Shown: in pieces, positions 54,529 to 63,313 of the stretch
Numbering within the stretch: position 1 is the stretch's first letter
Layout of the letters: every line of letters begins with the position of its first letter
Source of the DNA: Candidatus Obscuribacterales bacterium
Lineage (GTDB): Bacteria; Cyanobacteriota; Vampirovibrionia; Obscuribacterales; Obscuribacteraceae
DNA: 64,000 nt
Reading direction: 5' to 3'
Assembly (NCBI GenBank): GCA_019746975.1
Contig: JAIERK010000013.1
Span: 62,001 to 126,000 of the forward strand
Translations under genes and position numbers: made by a program
Notes under the pieces: generated by a model
The model's database searches: none
Seen by the model: only the letters and a program-made list of their open reading frames with translations
Told to the model about the DNA's origin: nothing

Positions 54529-54551
54529 AGCGCCTCAACAACCTACTTAGC

Positions 54552-55571
54552 TTACTTTTGGGATACCGTCTGTTCGCGCGTTTTAAAAATCCGGAGCAGG
54601 TAATAAAACGAAGGGAAAAGCAAGAGTGCACCAATTACCAGCGCTCCGATAACGAAATGCAGAGTGACTCGATTTGCGGCACCGCTTACGATGGTAATCT
54701 CGGGTCGAACAAGATATGGATACTGACCGATGGCCCAACCCCAGAGTACCATCGCTACCTGTCCGGCAGCGAAGTAGCGAGCGAACAGAAATTTTCTTCG
54801 AATCAAGCAAATGAGAGAACAATTTGCCAATACAAAAGTGGTGACGTGCAACGGAATTGCACGGGAAATGTCCGCCCAAATTCCAGGCGCTTCGGTGCGC
54901 GATAAGAAGAAAACGATCGCTGCCATAACTGCGCAGGCACCGGCCGAAAGCAGCGCCCGAATCCTGAAGTCATTTTGCACTTCTTGATCTTCAGTATCCG
55001 AAGTCAGGTAAACGGCTGCCAGATACGCAAACAGTGTAAGTGCGAACAGGCCGACGGCAATTGGAAATGGTTGCCACCATGATGAGATGTAGACATCATA
55101 GAAGTTGGGGCCAGTCGTCCTTAAATCCCCGTTTGAGATGGCACCGATTATGATACCAAGCATCACGGGTGTTAATGTACTCGAAATTGCGAAGACTCGT
55201 CCCCAAAGCCGTTGAACTTCATCTTTCCGACTGTCGTATGTTCTAAACGTAAATGCCGAGCCTCGCAGCACGATACCAAACAGCAGAAGAGTCAGTGGAA
55301 TATGCAGCGCGATAGACACCGCTGCAAACGCAGGCGGAAAGCAGCTGAACAAGATAACAACGACAAGTATCAGCCAGACATGGTTGGCTTCCCAGATCGG
55401 TCCGATTGCATTGGCTATTGTTTCACGTTGCTTTGCCGCTCTCGGTCCAAATGCTAGTAGATCCCACACGCCGCCACCATAATCGGCACCAGCCATGACG
55501 GCGTAAAAAGTCAATGCCATAATCATTGCTAGCCCGAGGATTATCTCGGGAGTGAACTCAAGAATGGGCAT
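54552..55571 (-). CDS. cydB: Cytochrome bd-type quinol oxidase subunit II
   Basis: Second subunit of the bd quinol oxidase. About 339 residues with eight or nine transmembrane helices: 'IILGLAMIMALTFYAVMAGA' then 'DYGGGVWDLLAFGPR', 'AIGPIWEANHVWLILVVVIL' then 'FSCFPPAFAAVSIAL', and several more, ending 'IGALVIGALLLFPSFYYLL'. The Gly-Gly-Gly-Val-Trp and 'GPIWEANHVWLI' motifs are typical of CydB. ATG 55571 lies inside the end of cydA (14-base overlap) with GGAG upstream, so translation is coupled. The longer frame to 55637 is inside cydA. It converges with dnaE. Confidence 0.96.
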   Translation of the reverse strand: MPILEFTPEIILGLAMIMALTFYAVMAGADYGGGVWDLLAFGPRAAKQRETIANAIGPIWEANHVWLILVVVILFSCFPPAFAAVSIALHIPLTLLLFGIVLRGSAFTFRTYDSRKDEVQRLWGRVFAISSTLTPVMLGIIIGAISNGDLRTTGPNFYDVYISSWWQPFPIAVGLFALTLFAYLAAVYLTSDTEDQEVQNDFRIRALLSAGACAVMAAIVFFLSRTEAPGIWADISRAIPLHVTTFVLANCSLICLIRRKFLFARYFAAGQVAMVLWGWAIGQYPYLVRPEITIVSGAANRVTLHFVIGALVIGALLLFPSFYYLLRIFKTREQTVSQK

Positions 55572-56880
55572 CGCTCTGCTCCGTAATAATCGGGCTCTTC
55601 GCAATTTGTCTGTAAATGAGCCAGGCAACGATTGCACCGAGAAATAAGTAAAGCAGTGAGAACATTGTGAAGGAAACAGCTAATCCTGTCATTGGAGTCA
55701 CAGCATCTTTGGTGTACATGATGGCGTGCACCACCCATGGTTGCCGACCAATCTCCGTCACCATCCAGCCAGTCTCAATTGCCAGAAATCCGAGTGGTGC
55801 GGTCCAGATTAGCGTACGTAAAAAGAGCGGCGAATCTGGCAGTTTTCTCGTTTTTGCAAATACTGCTCCTGCCCAAATCGATACCAGCATCATGATGGTG
55901 CCACATGCCACCATGACCTGAAAACAGTAATGCACCACCGCTACAGGTGGCCAATGTTCTTTGGGAAACTCTTTAAGACCGTTCACGATTGCGTTTGGAT
56001 TGTGGTAAGCGAGGATGCTCAGCCCATAGGGAATTTCTATGGCACCAATTACCTTTCCTTGTTCGTCGTCGGGTATTCCACCGAGGAGCAGTGGAGCGCC
56101 GGATCTCGTCTCGTAGTGCGCTTCCATGGCGGCAAGTTTGACCGGCTGCAGATGGGCTACCATTTGCGCGAGCACGTCGCCGCTGACCGGTTGGATAATC
56201 GACATGATGCTTCCAGTTGTCAAAGCGATAGCAAGCGCTCGACGATGAAACACATTTGCTTTGTCTTTCAAAAGCATGAATGCGTGGATTCCTGCCATGA
56301 GAAATGCTGTGGCGGCGTAGCATGCGATGAGCATGTGCACAGCCTCAGGAATGCCGGCCGGATTCAACATGGCCGCGAGGGGATCGATGTCGGTCGGCTT
56401 CCCATCAACAAGTCTGAATCCTGTTGGTGTGTTCATCCAGCCATTGGCCAATACTACGAACAGACCTGACAGCGCACCGCTGACAGCGACTACTATTCCT
56501 GCTGTCAGGTGGGCTAGTTTCGGCACGAGCTTCCATCCATACAAATAGATTCCGAGGAATATTGCTTCCGTGAAGAAAGCAAAGCCCTCCAGTGCGAACG
56601 GCAGCCCGATGATTTCGCCGGCCCACTTCATGAAGCCCGGCCAGAGTAAGCCAAGTTCGAACGACAATACCGTTCCTGAGACAGCGCCGACTGCAAAGAG
56701 AATCGCAGCGCCTTTCGACCATCTCTTGGCTAGCTCGTGATAGACATCGTCGCCAGTCTTGATCCAGAGCCATTCGGCAACGCACATGAGGAACGGAAGC
56801 GCAATTCCGATTGCTGCGAAGACTATATGGAAGGCAAGTGACATGCCCATTTGCCAACGAGCCATCACTAGATCGATCAT
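55558..56880 (-). CDS. cydA: Cytochrome bd-type quinol oxidase subunit I, short Q-loop type
   Basis: Carries the three hemes and the quinol site. 'ARWQMGMSLAFHIVFAAIGI' contains the axial His, 'GEIIGLPFALEGFAFFTEAI' the conserved acidic residues, 'LANGWMNTPTGFRLVDGK' a signature, and 'TEIGRQPWVVHAIMYTKDAV' the GRQPW motif. At 440 residues it lacks the long Q-loop insertion of the E. coli type, as in cyanide-insensitive oxidases and other short-loop enzymes. This gives a high-affinity, non-pumping terminal oxidase for low oxygen. First gene of cydAB; a possible upstream mini-ORF lies five bases before its ATG. Confidence 0.96.
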   Translation of the reverse strand: MIDLVMARWQMGMSLAFHIVFAAIGIALPFLMCVAEWLWIKTGDDVYHELAKRWSKGAAILFAVGAVSGTVLSFELGLLWPGFMKWAGEIIGLPFALEGFAFFTEAIFLGIYLYGWKLVPKLAHLTAGIVVAVSGALSGLFVVLANGWMNTPTGFRLVDGKPTDIDPLAAMLNPAGIPEAVHMLIACYAATAFLMAGIHAFMLLKDKANVFHRRALAIALTTGSIMSIIQPVSGDVLAQMVAHLQPVKLAAMEAHYETRSGAPLLLGGIPDDEQGKVIGAIEIPYGLSILAYHNPNAIVNGLKEFPKEHWPPVAVVHYCFQVMVACGTIMMLVSIWAGAVFAKTRKLPDSPLFLRTLIWTAPLGFLAIETGWMVTEIGRQPWVVHAIMYTKDAVTPMTGLAVSFTMFSLLYLFLGAIVAWLIYRQIAKSPIITEQSDAHS

Positions 56881-56884
56881 CGGC

Positions 56885-56908
56885 CTATCCTCTGTTTTCC
56901 ATAATCAT
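56885..56908 (-). CDS. Possible seven-residue leader peptide upstream of cydA
   Basis: ATG ATT ATG GAA AAC AGA GGA TAG lies immediately before cydA and has its own Shine-Dalgarno AGGAG (56917-56921) eight bases upstream. Its stop is four bases from the cydA ATG, and its own AGAGGA can serve as the cydA ribosome-binding site, so translation may be coupled. It could be chance. Confidence 0.35.
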   Translation of the reverse strand: MIMENRG

Positions 56909-56921
56909 AGTCCTTTCTCCT

Positions 56922-57757
56922 GGGAAGGTTGCGCGATTTAACCCTGCCACAATCTTTCTTTAAATGATTGGATAAACTTCGCGAGTCTAACTCTACGGTG
57001 AGTGATGAACAAGAGAAACCTAACACTCGAGACTGGCTTGTCATGCAATATTCGCCGTCCGAATTCGCTCGAAGGGGCGCACACTCTTGGTGAGGAAGTT
57101 TCATACCATCCTCAACTTCCCAGCTCCCTGGAAAGCAAACCTCTGGAGGAGCCGAATTGGAAGAGCGAGACCGCTGTCGCCCCGGTGACTCCCGCGCTCA
57201 TCGATTAGCATCGCCGCGCGGCTTAAGAAGCGCATTTCCAGCTCCTGAGCTCTCAGTTCGGGCAGACCCCGCTCTTGGAGGAGTTGCTTATCCGAAGGTG
57301 CGAATATGCTCCTCCTATCCAGCGAAGCGCGGCTGTTCAAGAGCATCTCCGTGGACCAAACAAATTGGCTCGTTGGCTGCCGGGCCCAGACAATGGTTAC
57401 TGCTTCATAAATCCTCTGCCGCTGCGGACTCCGAAGGGAACATCTGGTGACATTTGTGGTCTTCTGGTTTGTTGTCGGAAAAAAATTCTGTAAATTTTTC
57501 GGTTAAGCGGCACGCAAAACTTGCAGCGTGTACGATTTCTTGTAGAATACATTCTTCCGATATTGGAGTATCAACAAAGGAGGTTTCAGCTAGACACAAC
57601 AACGCCCAACTCCCAGCCGGCATACGTCCGATGGTGTTAAGTAAGCGTTTCGTGTACCCCACAAAGCGAAGTCAGCATCTAGCTTTCGACGCTTTGCATA
57701 CACAGGAATCACCAACAATCCCGCTCGTTTAGCAGCGATGCGGAAAGGGGGAAAGAA
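56922..57757. other. Long intergenic region between cydA and speD
   Basis: About 840 bases. Several short open frames exist on both strands but none has a Shine-Dalgarno or a recognisable product. It must hold the divergent cydA and speD promoters. I looked for SAM and cobalamin riboswitch cores and do not see them. Confidence 0.4.
57521..57548 (+). promoter_or_regulatory. Putative speD promoter
   Basis: TTGCAG (57521-57526) and TAGAAT (57543-57548) are spaced by 16 bases, giving a leader of about 200 bases before speD. Moderate match to the sigma70 consensus. Confidence 0.4.
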
Positions 57758-58186
57758 ATGTTCGGACCACATCTCATTCTAGAAGCTTATGGTTGCCCGA
57801 AAGACAAATTGGCAGACATGAACTCTATCAGTAAGATGCTTGATGCTTATCCGCCTCAACTCGAAATGACTAAGATCATGCCTCCATACGTCTTTACGTA
57901 TCACGGCACAGTTGAAGATGACTGGGGAGTTAGTGGAGTGGTTCTCATAGCTGAGTCTCACATCTCCATACACACGTTTCCAGACAAAGGCTTTGCGACA
58001 CTCGATATCTTTTCTTGCAAGGATTTCGAGATCGAGAAAGCAATCCAGTTCTTTTGCGATCACTTCCAGCCCGAGAGCTTCGACAAAGAAGTCTTTATGA
58101 GAGGCCGGGAGTTTCCGAAGAGTGCTGGTCGCGCTCGCGCCATCGTTGAAGGCGAGAGAGCACGGCTTTCGGCAGTAGCCAGCTAA
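57758..58186 (+). CDS. speD: S-adenosylmethionine decarboxylase proenzyme
   Basis: Makes decarboxylated SAM, the aminopropyl donor for spermidine. Prokaryotic class 1B, about 142 residues. The self-cleavage site is 'LIAESHISIHTFPDKG': Ser67 would become the pyruvoyl group, with His68 in place and the acidic Cys in 'LDIFSCKDF' (Cys87). An AAGGGGG Shine-Dalgarno precedes the ATG. No spermidine synthase gene lies next to it, but a putrescine aminotransferase gene is 3.2 kb downstream. It ends in a strong terminator and is monocistronic. Confidence 0.96.
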   Translation: MFGPHLILEAYGCPKDKLADMNSISKMLDAYPPQLEMTKIMPPYVFTYHGTVEDDWGVSGVVLIAESHISIHTFPDKGFATLDIFSCKDFEIEKAIQFFCDHFQPESFDKEVFMRGREFPKSAGRARAIVEGERARLSAVAS

Positions 58187-58196
58187 TCAGCAAAAC

Positions 58197-58233
58197 AAAC
58201 AAGAGGCAGCTCAGTGAGTTGCCTCTTGTTTTT
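58197..58233 (+). terminator. Rho-independent terminator after speD
   Basis: A perfect 12-bp stem AAACAAGAGGCA (58197-58208) with TGCCTCTTGTTT (58220-58231), with a small inner CTCA/TGAG pairing in the loop, leads into a T-rich end. Confidence 0.9.
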
Positions 58234-58474
58234 GCTTGACGTTCAGTTCTTGTCAGACAAATATCCTTGCCTTGACACCATTGGCGGTGTTGGCGAGTAG
58301 CCTTCGTTCGTGGTGTCATATATGGTGGCACGCGGTTCTGCTCGGGTACTCGAAGTACAAATGCAGAACTAGGAACTGTGCACTTGATTTTGGAGCTACG
58401 GGCTTCCTTCATCGAGTATCTACTTAGACGGGATGGCGGCTGAGCCCATCGCTAACAATGATGGGCCTTACCGT

Positions 58475-59401
58475 TCAGCTCATCAACAGTTTCACATAGC
58501 TCTCGCCGTCGACATTGCCACCGCTCATGATCAAGAGCGGCTTCTTGCCGAAGAAGCGTTGTTTATCCGACAGCACTGCTCCTAGCGACAGTGCTCCTGT
58601 TGGTTCAACCTTCATGTTTGCCTGGAAGAACAGTAGCTGAAGCCCTCGGACGATATTTTCCTCGCTGACTTCGATGATATCGGAAAGTCCGTTTTTCAGA
58701 ATTTCCCAGTTGTGCTGCCCGACTGAGAGAGTCCGTGCGCCATCGGCGATGGTGGCAGGTTCTGCATTGTTGACGATGATGGTACCATCTCTGAAACTAC
58801 GGGCGGCATCATTACCGAGCAGAGGCTCGGCACCGATAACATCGACTGCCAGTCCTAATCTTCGAAAACCGGATATTAGACCCGAACTCAGTCCACCGCC
58901 GCCAATCGGCACGACAACTGTATCGAACCTATCTTTGTACTGATACAGCTCATCGGCGAGTGAGGAGTTCCCTTCTATCACGCGCGGATCATCATATGGA
59001 CTGACGTTCTCGACGCTGCTACCGAGTTCGGCAATAACCTCGTCCAGCCATTCTCCACGACTCTTCACGGAGACGTCCACAAGACGAGCGTCTGCGCCGA
59101 AGCTTCGGACTGCATCCACCTTCGCTTTCGTCGACTGAGCTGGCATAATCACCGTGCACTTCTTCCTGGTGAGCCGGCAAGCATATGCCAGGGCCTGTCC
59201 GAAGTTGCCGGAGCTGGCCGTCACCAGATGGGGGGCAGGTGAGTTGGTCGCCACATTGTAAGCCGCGCGAAACTTGAAACTTCCAGTATGCTGGAACGCC
59301 TCCGATGCTATATGCACGTTCAACCCAAGCTCATTGTTGAGCTTGACTGACTCCACAACAAGTGTGGGTCTTAGAGCGCCATTACATTTGCTTTGGAGCA
59401 T
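58475..59401 (-). CDS. Threonine/serine dehydratase-like PLP enzyme
   Basis: Fold-type II PLP protein of about 308 residues. The PLP lysine is in 'FQHTGSFKFRAAYN', the carboxylate loop is 'LVTASSGNFGQALAYAC', the phosphate-binding Gly-rich loop 'VVVPIGGGGLSSGLISG', and the ring-nitrogen contact lies in 'PLLIMSGGNVDGESYVKL'. It matches catabolic threonine dehydratase / serine racemase rather than the longer biosynthetic IlvA, since there is no regulatory domain. It could produce 2-oxobutyrate plus ammonia. Its ATG overlaps the stop of the upstream secreted-protein gene by 20 bases, so co-transcription is likely although no functional link is obvious. Confidence 0.88.
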   Translation of the reverse strand: MLQSKCNGALRPTLVVESVKLNNELGLNVHIASEAFQHTGSFKFRAAYNVATNSPAPHLVTASSGNFGQALAYACRLTRKKCTVIMPAQSTKAKVDAVRSFGADARLVDVSVKSRGEWLDEVIAELGSSVENVSPYDDPRVIEGNSSLADELYQYKDRFDTVVVPIGGGGLSSGLISGFRRLGLAVDVIGAEPLLGNDAARSFRDGTIIVNNAEPATIADGARTLSVGQHNWEILKNGLSDIIEVSEENIVRGLQLLFFQANMKVEPTGALSLGAVLSDKQRFFGKKPLLIMSGGNVDGESYVKLLMS

Positions 59402-60764
59402 CCTTTGTCGCGGTTTGAGGCGATGGGGACTTCTTCTTGTTCAAAAAGTTGAACTTCGAAAAGCTGTCTTTCATTGCGGACATTCCACCGCTGAACTTCG
59501 TGCCGGCTTTGTTTTTTTTCTCCGGCTTCGAAGCGACCGCGGTGGATTTTGTTGCGGCTGGCTTGCTGCCTGCAGCGACAGCACCATCAATTTCCTTATC
59601 GCCGAGCTTGAATGCCGTAGACGGTTGCATGTCGGACGGAACTCCGCTTTCACCGATGCTGGTCAGATCGTCTAAGTCTTCAACCTTTGCGACGGAAGGC
59701 GCCGTGGTTGCAGGTGGCACCGACTTCCGTGCTTTGTCCACATTCTTAGTTGCAATCACGCCGTTGGTTTTTGCAGGCTTATTGCCTTTCTTGAAACTGG
59801 GCATTTGAGGTTTGAATTTCGCAAGTTTCAAACCACCCAGCTTGCCCTTCTTCTCCGCGGATTTCTTCTCCGGAGCGCTGGCGACCTTGGAGGCCTCGGC
59901 CGTTTGATCTTCCGGAGCGACCTTTTCAGCAACTACTCCGATGTTTTCGGCGTCTTTCTTCGTTTTCTTTTCCTTGGCGATTTCGGCTAGCACGCCTTCA
60001 TCCGGGTTGTTGGCGCCTTCGAGAAAACCACTTGGTGGACGAATTTCCTTCTCCGATTTCTTCGCAAGCTTTCCGAACGGATTGAGCTTTGAGAGCTTGG
60101 ACTTTCTTGCGCCTTTCGTCGGGAGATAGGCAGTCTGCATGCCGGTGCTCTTCGTGGCATCCATCTTTAGAAGCTCTTTGGCTCTGGCTCCGCCATCGTC
60201 ATTGTGAACAATGGCTTTCTGCGCATCTTTCGCATACATCTCATCGATAGTCGCCGATCGAGCCGGCGATTGCTTCGGCTTGTTGGCGACCTTGTTGCCG
60301 ACGTTGTCCGTCGAGTCTTTGATTTTGTCGCCGGTCGACTTGATGCCGCTACCGATAACCGTGGCGCTCTTCTTTGCCATGCCGCCGGACGCCTTGGCGC
60401 CGCTAGCAATCTGGCCGCCGAGCTTTTTGCTTCCCTTGGCAACGCCTGCGCCGGCTGCTTTGAACGGAGCTGCCATTCCGGCTACTTTTCCAAGAATCCC
60501 GGTCTTTTTATTAGCAGCTGCTCTCGGATCTTCTGATAAATTGCCCATAGGCATGGTGACGTATGTGGTCGGTTGCTCAACTTCGTCAGCTACAGGAATG
60601 GTGAGCTTTTCTTTCTCTAACTTCTTTTTCTGAGCTTGCGACTGTGGCGCTTTGATATGCGCATAGGGATCGAGCACGGAGCCTGCATAGGCGCTGCCGG
60701 TGCTGCTGGCGGCTATAAGGAGCGCCAGTGAAATCGGTAAATACCGTCTGGTAGCGATCATCAA
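59382..60764 (-). CDS. Exported basic low-complexity protein
   Basis: A signal peptide ('YLPISLALLIAASSTGSAYA' then 'GSVLDPYA') precedes about 430 residues dominated by Lys, Ala, Ser, Gly and Pro. Recurring pieces include 'KKLGGQIASGAKASGGMAKK' and 'NPFGKLAKKSEKEIRPP'; short ordered-looking islands are 'RSATIDEMYAKDAQKAIV' and 'FLEGANNPDEGVLAEIAKE'. Net charge is strongly positive. No domain recognised. An envelope- or polymer-binding role is conceivable. It is the first gene of a two-gene overlap with the dehydratase-like gene. Confidence 0.75.
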   Translation of the reverse strand: MMIATRRYLPISLALLIAASSTGSAYAGSVLDPYAHIKAPQSQAQKKKLEKEKLTIPVADEVEQPTTYVTMPMGNLSEDPRAAANKKTGILGKVAGMAAPFKAAGAGVAKGSKKLGGQIASGAKASGGMAKKSATVIGSGIKSTGDKIKDSTDNVGNKVANKPKQSPARSATIDEMYAKDAQKAIVHNDDGGARAKELLKMDATKSTGMQTAYLPTKGARKSKLSKLNPFGKLAKKSEKEIRPPSGFLEGANNPDEGVLAEIAKEKKTKKDAENIGVVAEKVAPEDQTAEASKVASAPEKKSAEKKGKLGGLKLAKFKPQMPSFKKGNKPAKTNGVIATKNVDKARKSVPPATTAPSVAKVEDLDDLTSIGESGVPSDMQPSTAFKLGDKEIDGAVAAGSKPAATKSTAVASKPEKKNKAGTKFSGGMSAMKDSFSKFNFLNKKKSPSPQTATKDAPKQM

Positions 60765-61017
60765 TATCCCCTCGGTCCTGATGGTAAAAGGTTCTGTTCT
60801 TTATATCACATGAAACTAGGCTTGCCATGTGCTCGCTAAGAGTTGCAAACTGGCTGCGGCCTGAAATACCAAGGGGTAAGACACTTCTTTAGAGAGAATC
60901 ACAAGATCCCATTGAATGTTTATAATCTGTGTTTGGTTCCGGGTATATCGAACATGGGACTGCCTCAATTCTTTTGATGATGGCTCCTGTGGCAGAAAGG
61001 ATGGCAACAAACATATT

Positions 61018-61194
61018 ATGGAAGAATTCGTACCTATAGCCTGGCCGGTCTTTGTAGCGATTTGCTTCACCTGGTTGGCGATCGCCTTCTTCTTCCTGGC
61101 TGGACGCAAGGTTTTTTTCGAACCCTATGTCGACGAGTCTAAAGATGAGGATGCCGGAGAAAAGACTGAGGCACCGGCGGAAACGAAGGCATAG
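61018..61194 (+). CDS. Small single-span membrane protein
   Basis: Fifty-eight residues from ATG 61018: one transmembrane helix ('VFVAICFTWLAIAFFFLAG') followed by a short charged, acidic C-terminal tail ('ESKDEDAGEKTEAPAETKA'). The frame is open upstream to 60916, but that part is not convincing. Shine-Dalgarno is weak. A hairpin follows about 90 bases later. The composition is typical of small membrane accessory subunits or stress peptides, but no homologue is recognised. Confidence 0.6.
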   Translation: MEEFVPIAWPVFVAICFTWLAIAFFFLAGRKVFFEPYVDESKDEDAGEKTEAPAETKA

Positions 61195-61285
61195 TCAAGG
61201 GCTAGCCGCACTCTGATCCAGAGCTGGAATCGTTACGAAACCTTATTGCTCTTGTCTTTCTGGCAAATATTATCGTTTTTTATAT

Positions 61286-61316
61286 AACGCGCTGCCAAGT
61301 GGAGCGCGTTGTTCTT
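61286..61316 (+). terminator. Weak hairpin terminator
   Basis: An 8-bp stem AACGCGCT (61286-61293) with AGCGCGTT (61303-61310) and a nine-base loop, followed by GTTCTTT. It may end the small membrane-protein transcript before patA. Confidence 0.4.
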
Positions 61317-61374
61317 TATGTATAGCGGTAAGATCTAGGCTGATAATTCCTCTCGACAACCGAGGCGACCAATC

Positions 61375-62748
61375 ATGCCACAAGATCTCGACAAAGCGAA
61401 AAGCAAAGCTAAAGACGTTCTCAGTCTCATTGAGAAGAAACAGCTTGACGCTGGAGAGCGAGAAAGAGTCGTTAAAGAGTCGGCTCAGTATTGGAAAGAT
61501 CATGTCAACGAGGGTTTCCTGCAATATCGTAAGTCGGTGAGTACCGACTATATGGCGGTAGAGTGGCAGGACGAAGGCGCTATTTTCAGGGATATAAACG
61601 GCAAGGAGTTCATCGACATGCTCGGTGGCTTCGGTATATACAGTGTGGGGCACAGGCATCCCACCGTTCTAAAAGCAGTAAGGGATCAGATAGATAAGCA
61701 GTGCATTCATTCGCAGGAGCTTATCGACCCTTTGAGAACTTATCTGGCGCACCTGGTCGCTTTGATCACACCAGGCGATCTTCAATTTGCCTTTTTCACC
61801 AACTCCGGAACGGAGTCTGTCGAAGGCTGTCTAAAGATGGCGATGCTTGCTACCGGTCGGCACCACTTTGTTGGTACCGTGGGTGGTTTTCACGGAAAAA
61901 GCCTCGGCTCACTGGGCGGAACTTCGAAAGCAGTCTTTCGAGAGCCGTTCTTGCCCTTGATGAATTGGACGCACATTCCGTTCGGTGACCTACAGGCGCT
62001 CAAAATGACGTTGGAGTGCAATGATTTTTCCGGCAATCGTGTAGCCGCTTTTGTGTTGGAACCGATTCAAGGGGAAGGTGGTATCAACGTGGCACCACCC
62101 GGTTATCTGAAAGCGGCTCGAGAGCTGTGCGATCGCTTTGGTGCCATGCTTATCTTCGATGAAGTTCAATCAGGTATGGGACGCACTGGCAAGATGTTCT
62201 ATTGCGAGTACGATGAAGTGACACCGGATCTGATGGCATTAGGCAAAGGCTTCGGCGGTGGTGTCATGCCGATCGGTGCTTGTGTGGGAACTGCCAAAGT
62301 ATGGGAAAAATATATCGATAATCCATTTCTCCACACCACCACATTCGGCGGCAATCCGCTGGCGTGCGCTGCAGCAATTGCCACCATCTCAGTCCTTCTG
62401 GAAGAGAACCTTTTGGAGAAGGCTCGGGAGAAAGGTGAGTATTTATTGCTTAAACTCAATGCGCTCGCTAAGAAATACCCAGACATCATGAAATGCGCTC
62501 GTGGTGTAGGGTTGATGCTCGGAATGGAGTTCTCCGACAATGATCTCGGATACGCAGTCGCGAAAGAGTTGTTCTCTCGGAATGTGCTGATATCGGGAAC
62601 CTATATCAATGCGCGAGTTCTCAGAGTAGAGCCACCACTGGTGATTACACAAGCGCAATTGGAGTTATTCTTAGAAGCCCTTGAGGCGTCGATTATCGCT
62701 GTTTCAAAAAATCAAAAAGAGAAAAATTCTCTGGTTGGCTGCTCTTAG
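61375..62748 (+). CDS. patA: Putrescine aminotransferase, class III
   Basis: PLP aminotransferase closely resembling E. coli YgjG/PatA through its whole 457 residues: 'HVNEGFLQYRKSVSTDYMAV', 'FIDMLGGFGIYSVGHRHPTV', 'CIHSQELIDPLRTYLAHLVA', 'FFTNSGTESVEGCLKMAM', 'GGFHGKSLGSLGGTSKAVFR', 'LEPIQGEGGINVAPPGYL', 'IFDEVQSGMGRTGKMF', the PLP-lysine region 'LMALGKGFGGGVMPIGA' and 'NPFLHTTTFGGNPLACAAA'. It moves an amino group from putrescine (or cadaverine) to 2-oxoglutarate, giving a route from polyamines to GABA. Alone on its strand between the small membrane protein and a GGDEF pseudogene. Confidence 0.92.
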   Translation: MPQDLDKAKSKAKDVLSLIEKKQLDAGERERVVKESAQYWKDHVNEGFLQYRKSVSTDYMAVEWQDEGAIFRDINGKEFIDMLGGFGIYSVGHRHPTVLKAVRDQIDKQCIHSQELIDPLRTYLAHLVALITPGDLQFAFFTNSGTESVEGCLKMAMLATGRHHFVGTVGGFHGKSLGSLGGTSKAVFREPFLPLMNWTHIPFGDLQALKMTLECNDFSGNRVAAFVLEPIQGEGGINVAPPGYLKAARELCDRFGAMLIFDEVQSGMGRTGKMFYCEYDEVTPDLMALGKGFGGGVMPIGACVGTAKVWEKYIDNPFLHTTTFGGNPLACAAAIATISVLLEENLLEKAREKGEYLLLKLNALAKKYPDIMKCARGVGLMLGMEFSDNDLGYAVAKELFSRNVLISGTYINARVLRVEPPLVITQAQLELFLEALEASIIAVSKNQKEKNSLVGCS

Positions 62749-62784
62749 ACGCGAGACTCAGTAAGAAATCGAGATTGGAGCAGA

Positions 62785-63313
62785 ATGGGTCAATTGTCGC
62801 ATGACGAGATGACAGGACTTTTCGATTTCCGGTCAACTTTCTGTTGTTAAAGAACGCTATTGATAGTGCTGATACGGTCGCCATCGCAATCGGCGATCTG
62901 GATGATTTCGGTAAGGTCAACAACGACAGCGGATATTTCTATGCTGACGAATTGATCCTTCATTCGGTGCGATCAATTCGGAATTGTGTTCCAGACAACT
63001 TTATTTTGGTGCGGACTGAGGGTGATGAGTTTGCGATTCTGGCACCGGGACTGTCATCCACAGAACTGATCGAGTACACAAGACCGCTCATGATTGCGAT
63101 ATACCAACCCATAGAGCTACAACATGAGTGTCATGAGCCTGGCCTGATAAGATCTCGATTTCTTTTGGAATTGCCACGTATCCGACTGACGGTCTAGACG
63201 AGGTGAGCCTCGATAATTCTGCTCGCGCAGCGCTGGCCCTGGTAAAACAATCTGGAAAGAACTCCATTCGTGTATCTGGAAGTCCAAATCAACAGGTTGA
63301 GAATGGGAGTTAA
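62785..63313 (+). pseudogene. GGDEF-domain gene broken by two frameshifts
   Basis: Three frames must be joined to read one GGDEF domain. The first starts at ATG 62785 (GGAG five bases upstream) with 'MGQLSHDEMTGLFDFRSTF' and stops at 62850. The second (from about 62838) gives 'AIGDLDDFGKVNNDSGYFYA', 'DELILHSVRSIRNC' and the signature as EGDEF ('VRTEGDEFAILAP'). The third (from about 63140 to the TAA at 63311-63313) gives 'ISFGIATYPTDGLDEVSLDN' and 'ARAALALVKQSGKNSIRV'. Both shifts are in the direction of a single lost base. The intact protein would be about 175 residues, a stand-alone GGDEF domain. Sequencing error is the alternative to decay. Confidence 0.8.

Noticed and set aside
57002-57493. 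Short frames and a possible riboswitch upstream of speD
   Set aside because: No cobalamin or SAM riboswitch core could be found and the frames lack start signals.
58444-58466. 7-bp inverted repeat GCCCATC/GATGGGC after the dehydratase-like gene
   Set aside because: Short stem without a T tract on the relevant strand; not convincing as a terminator.
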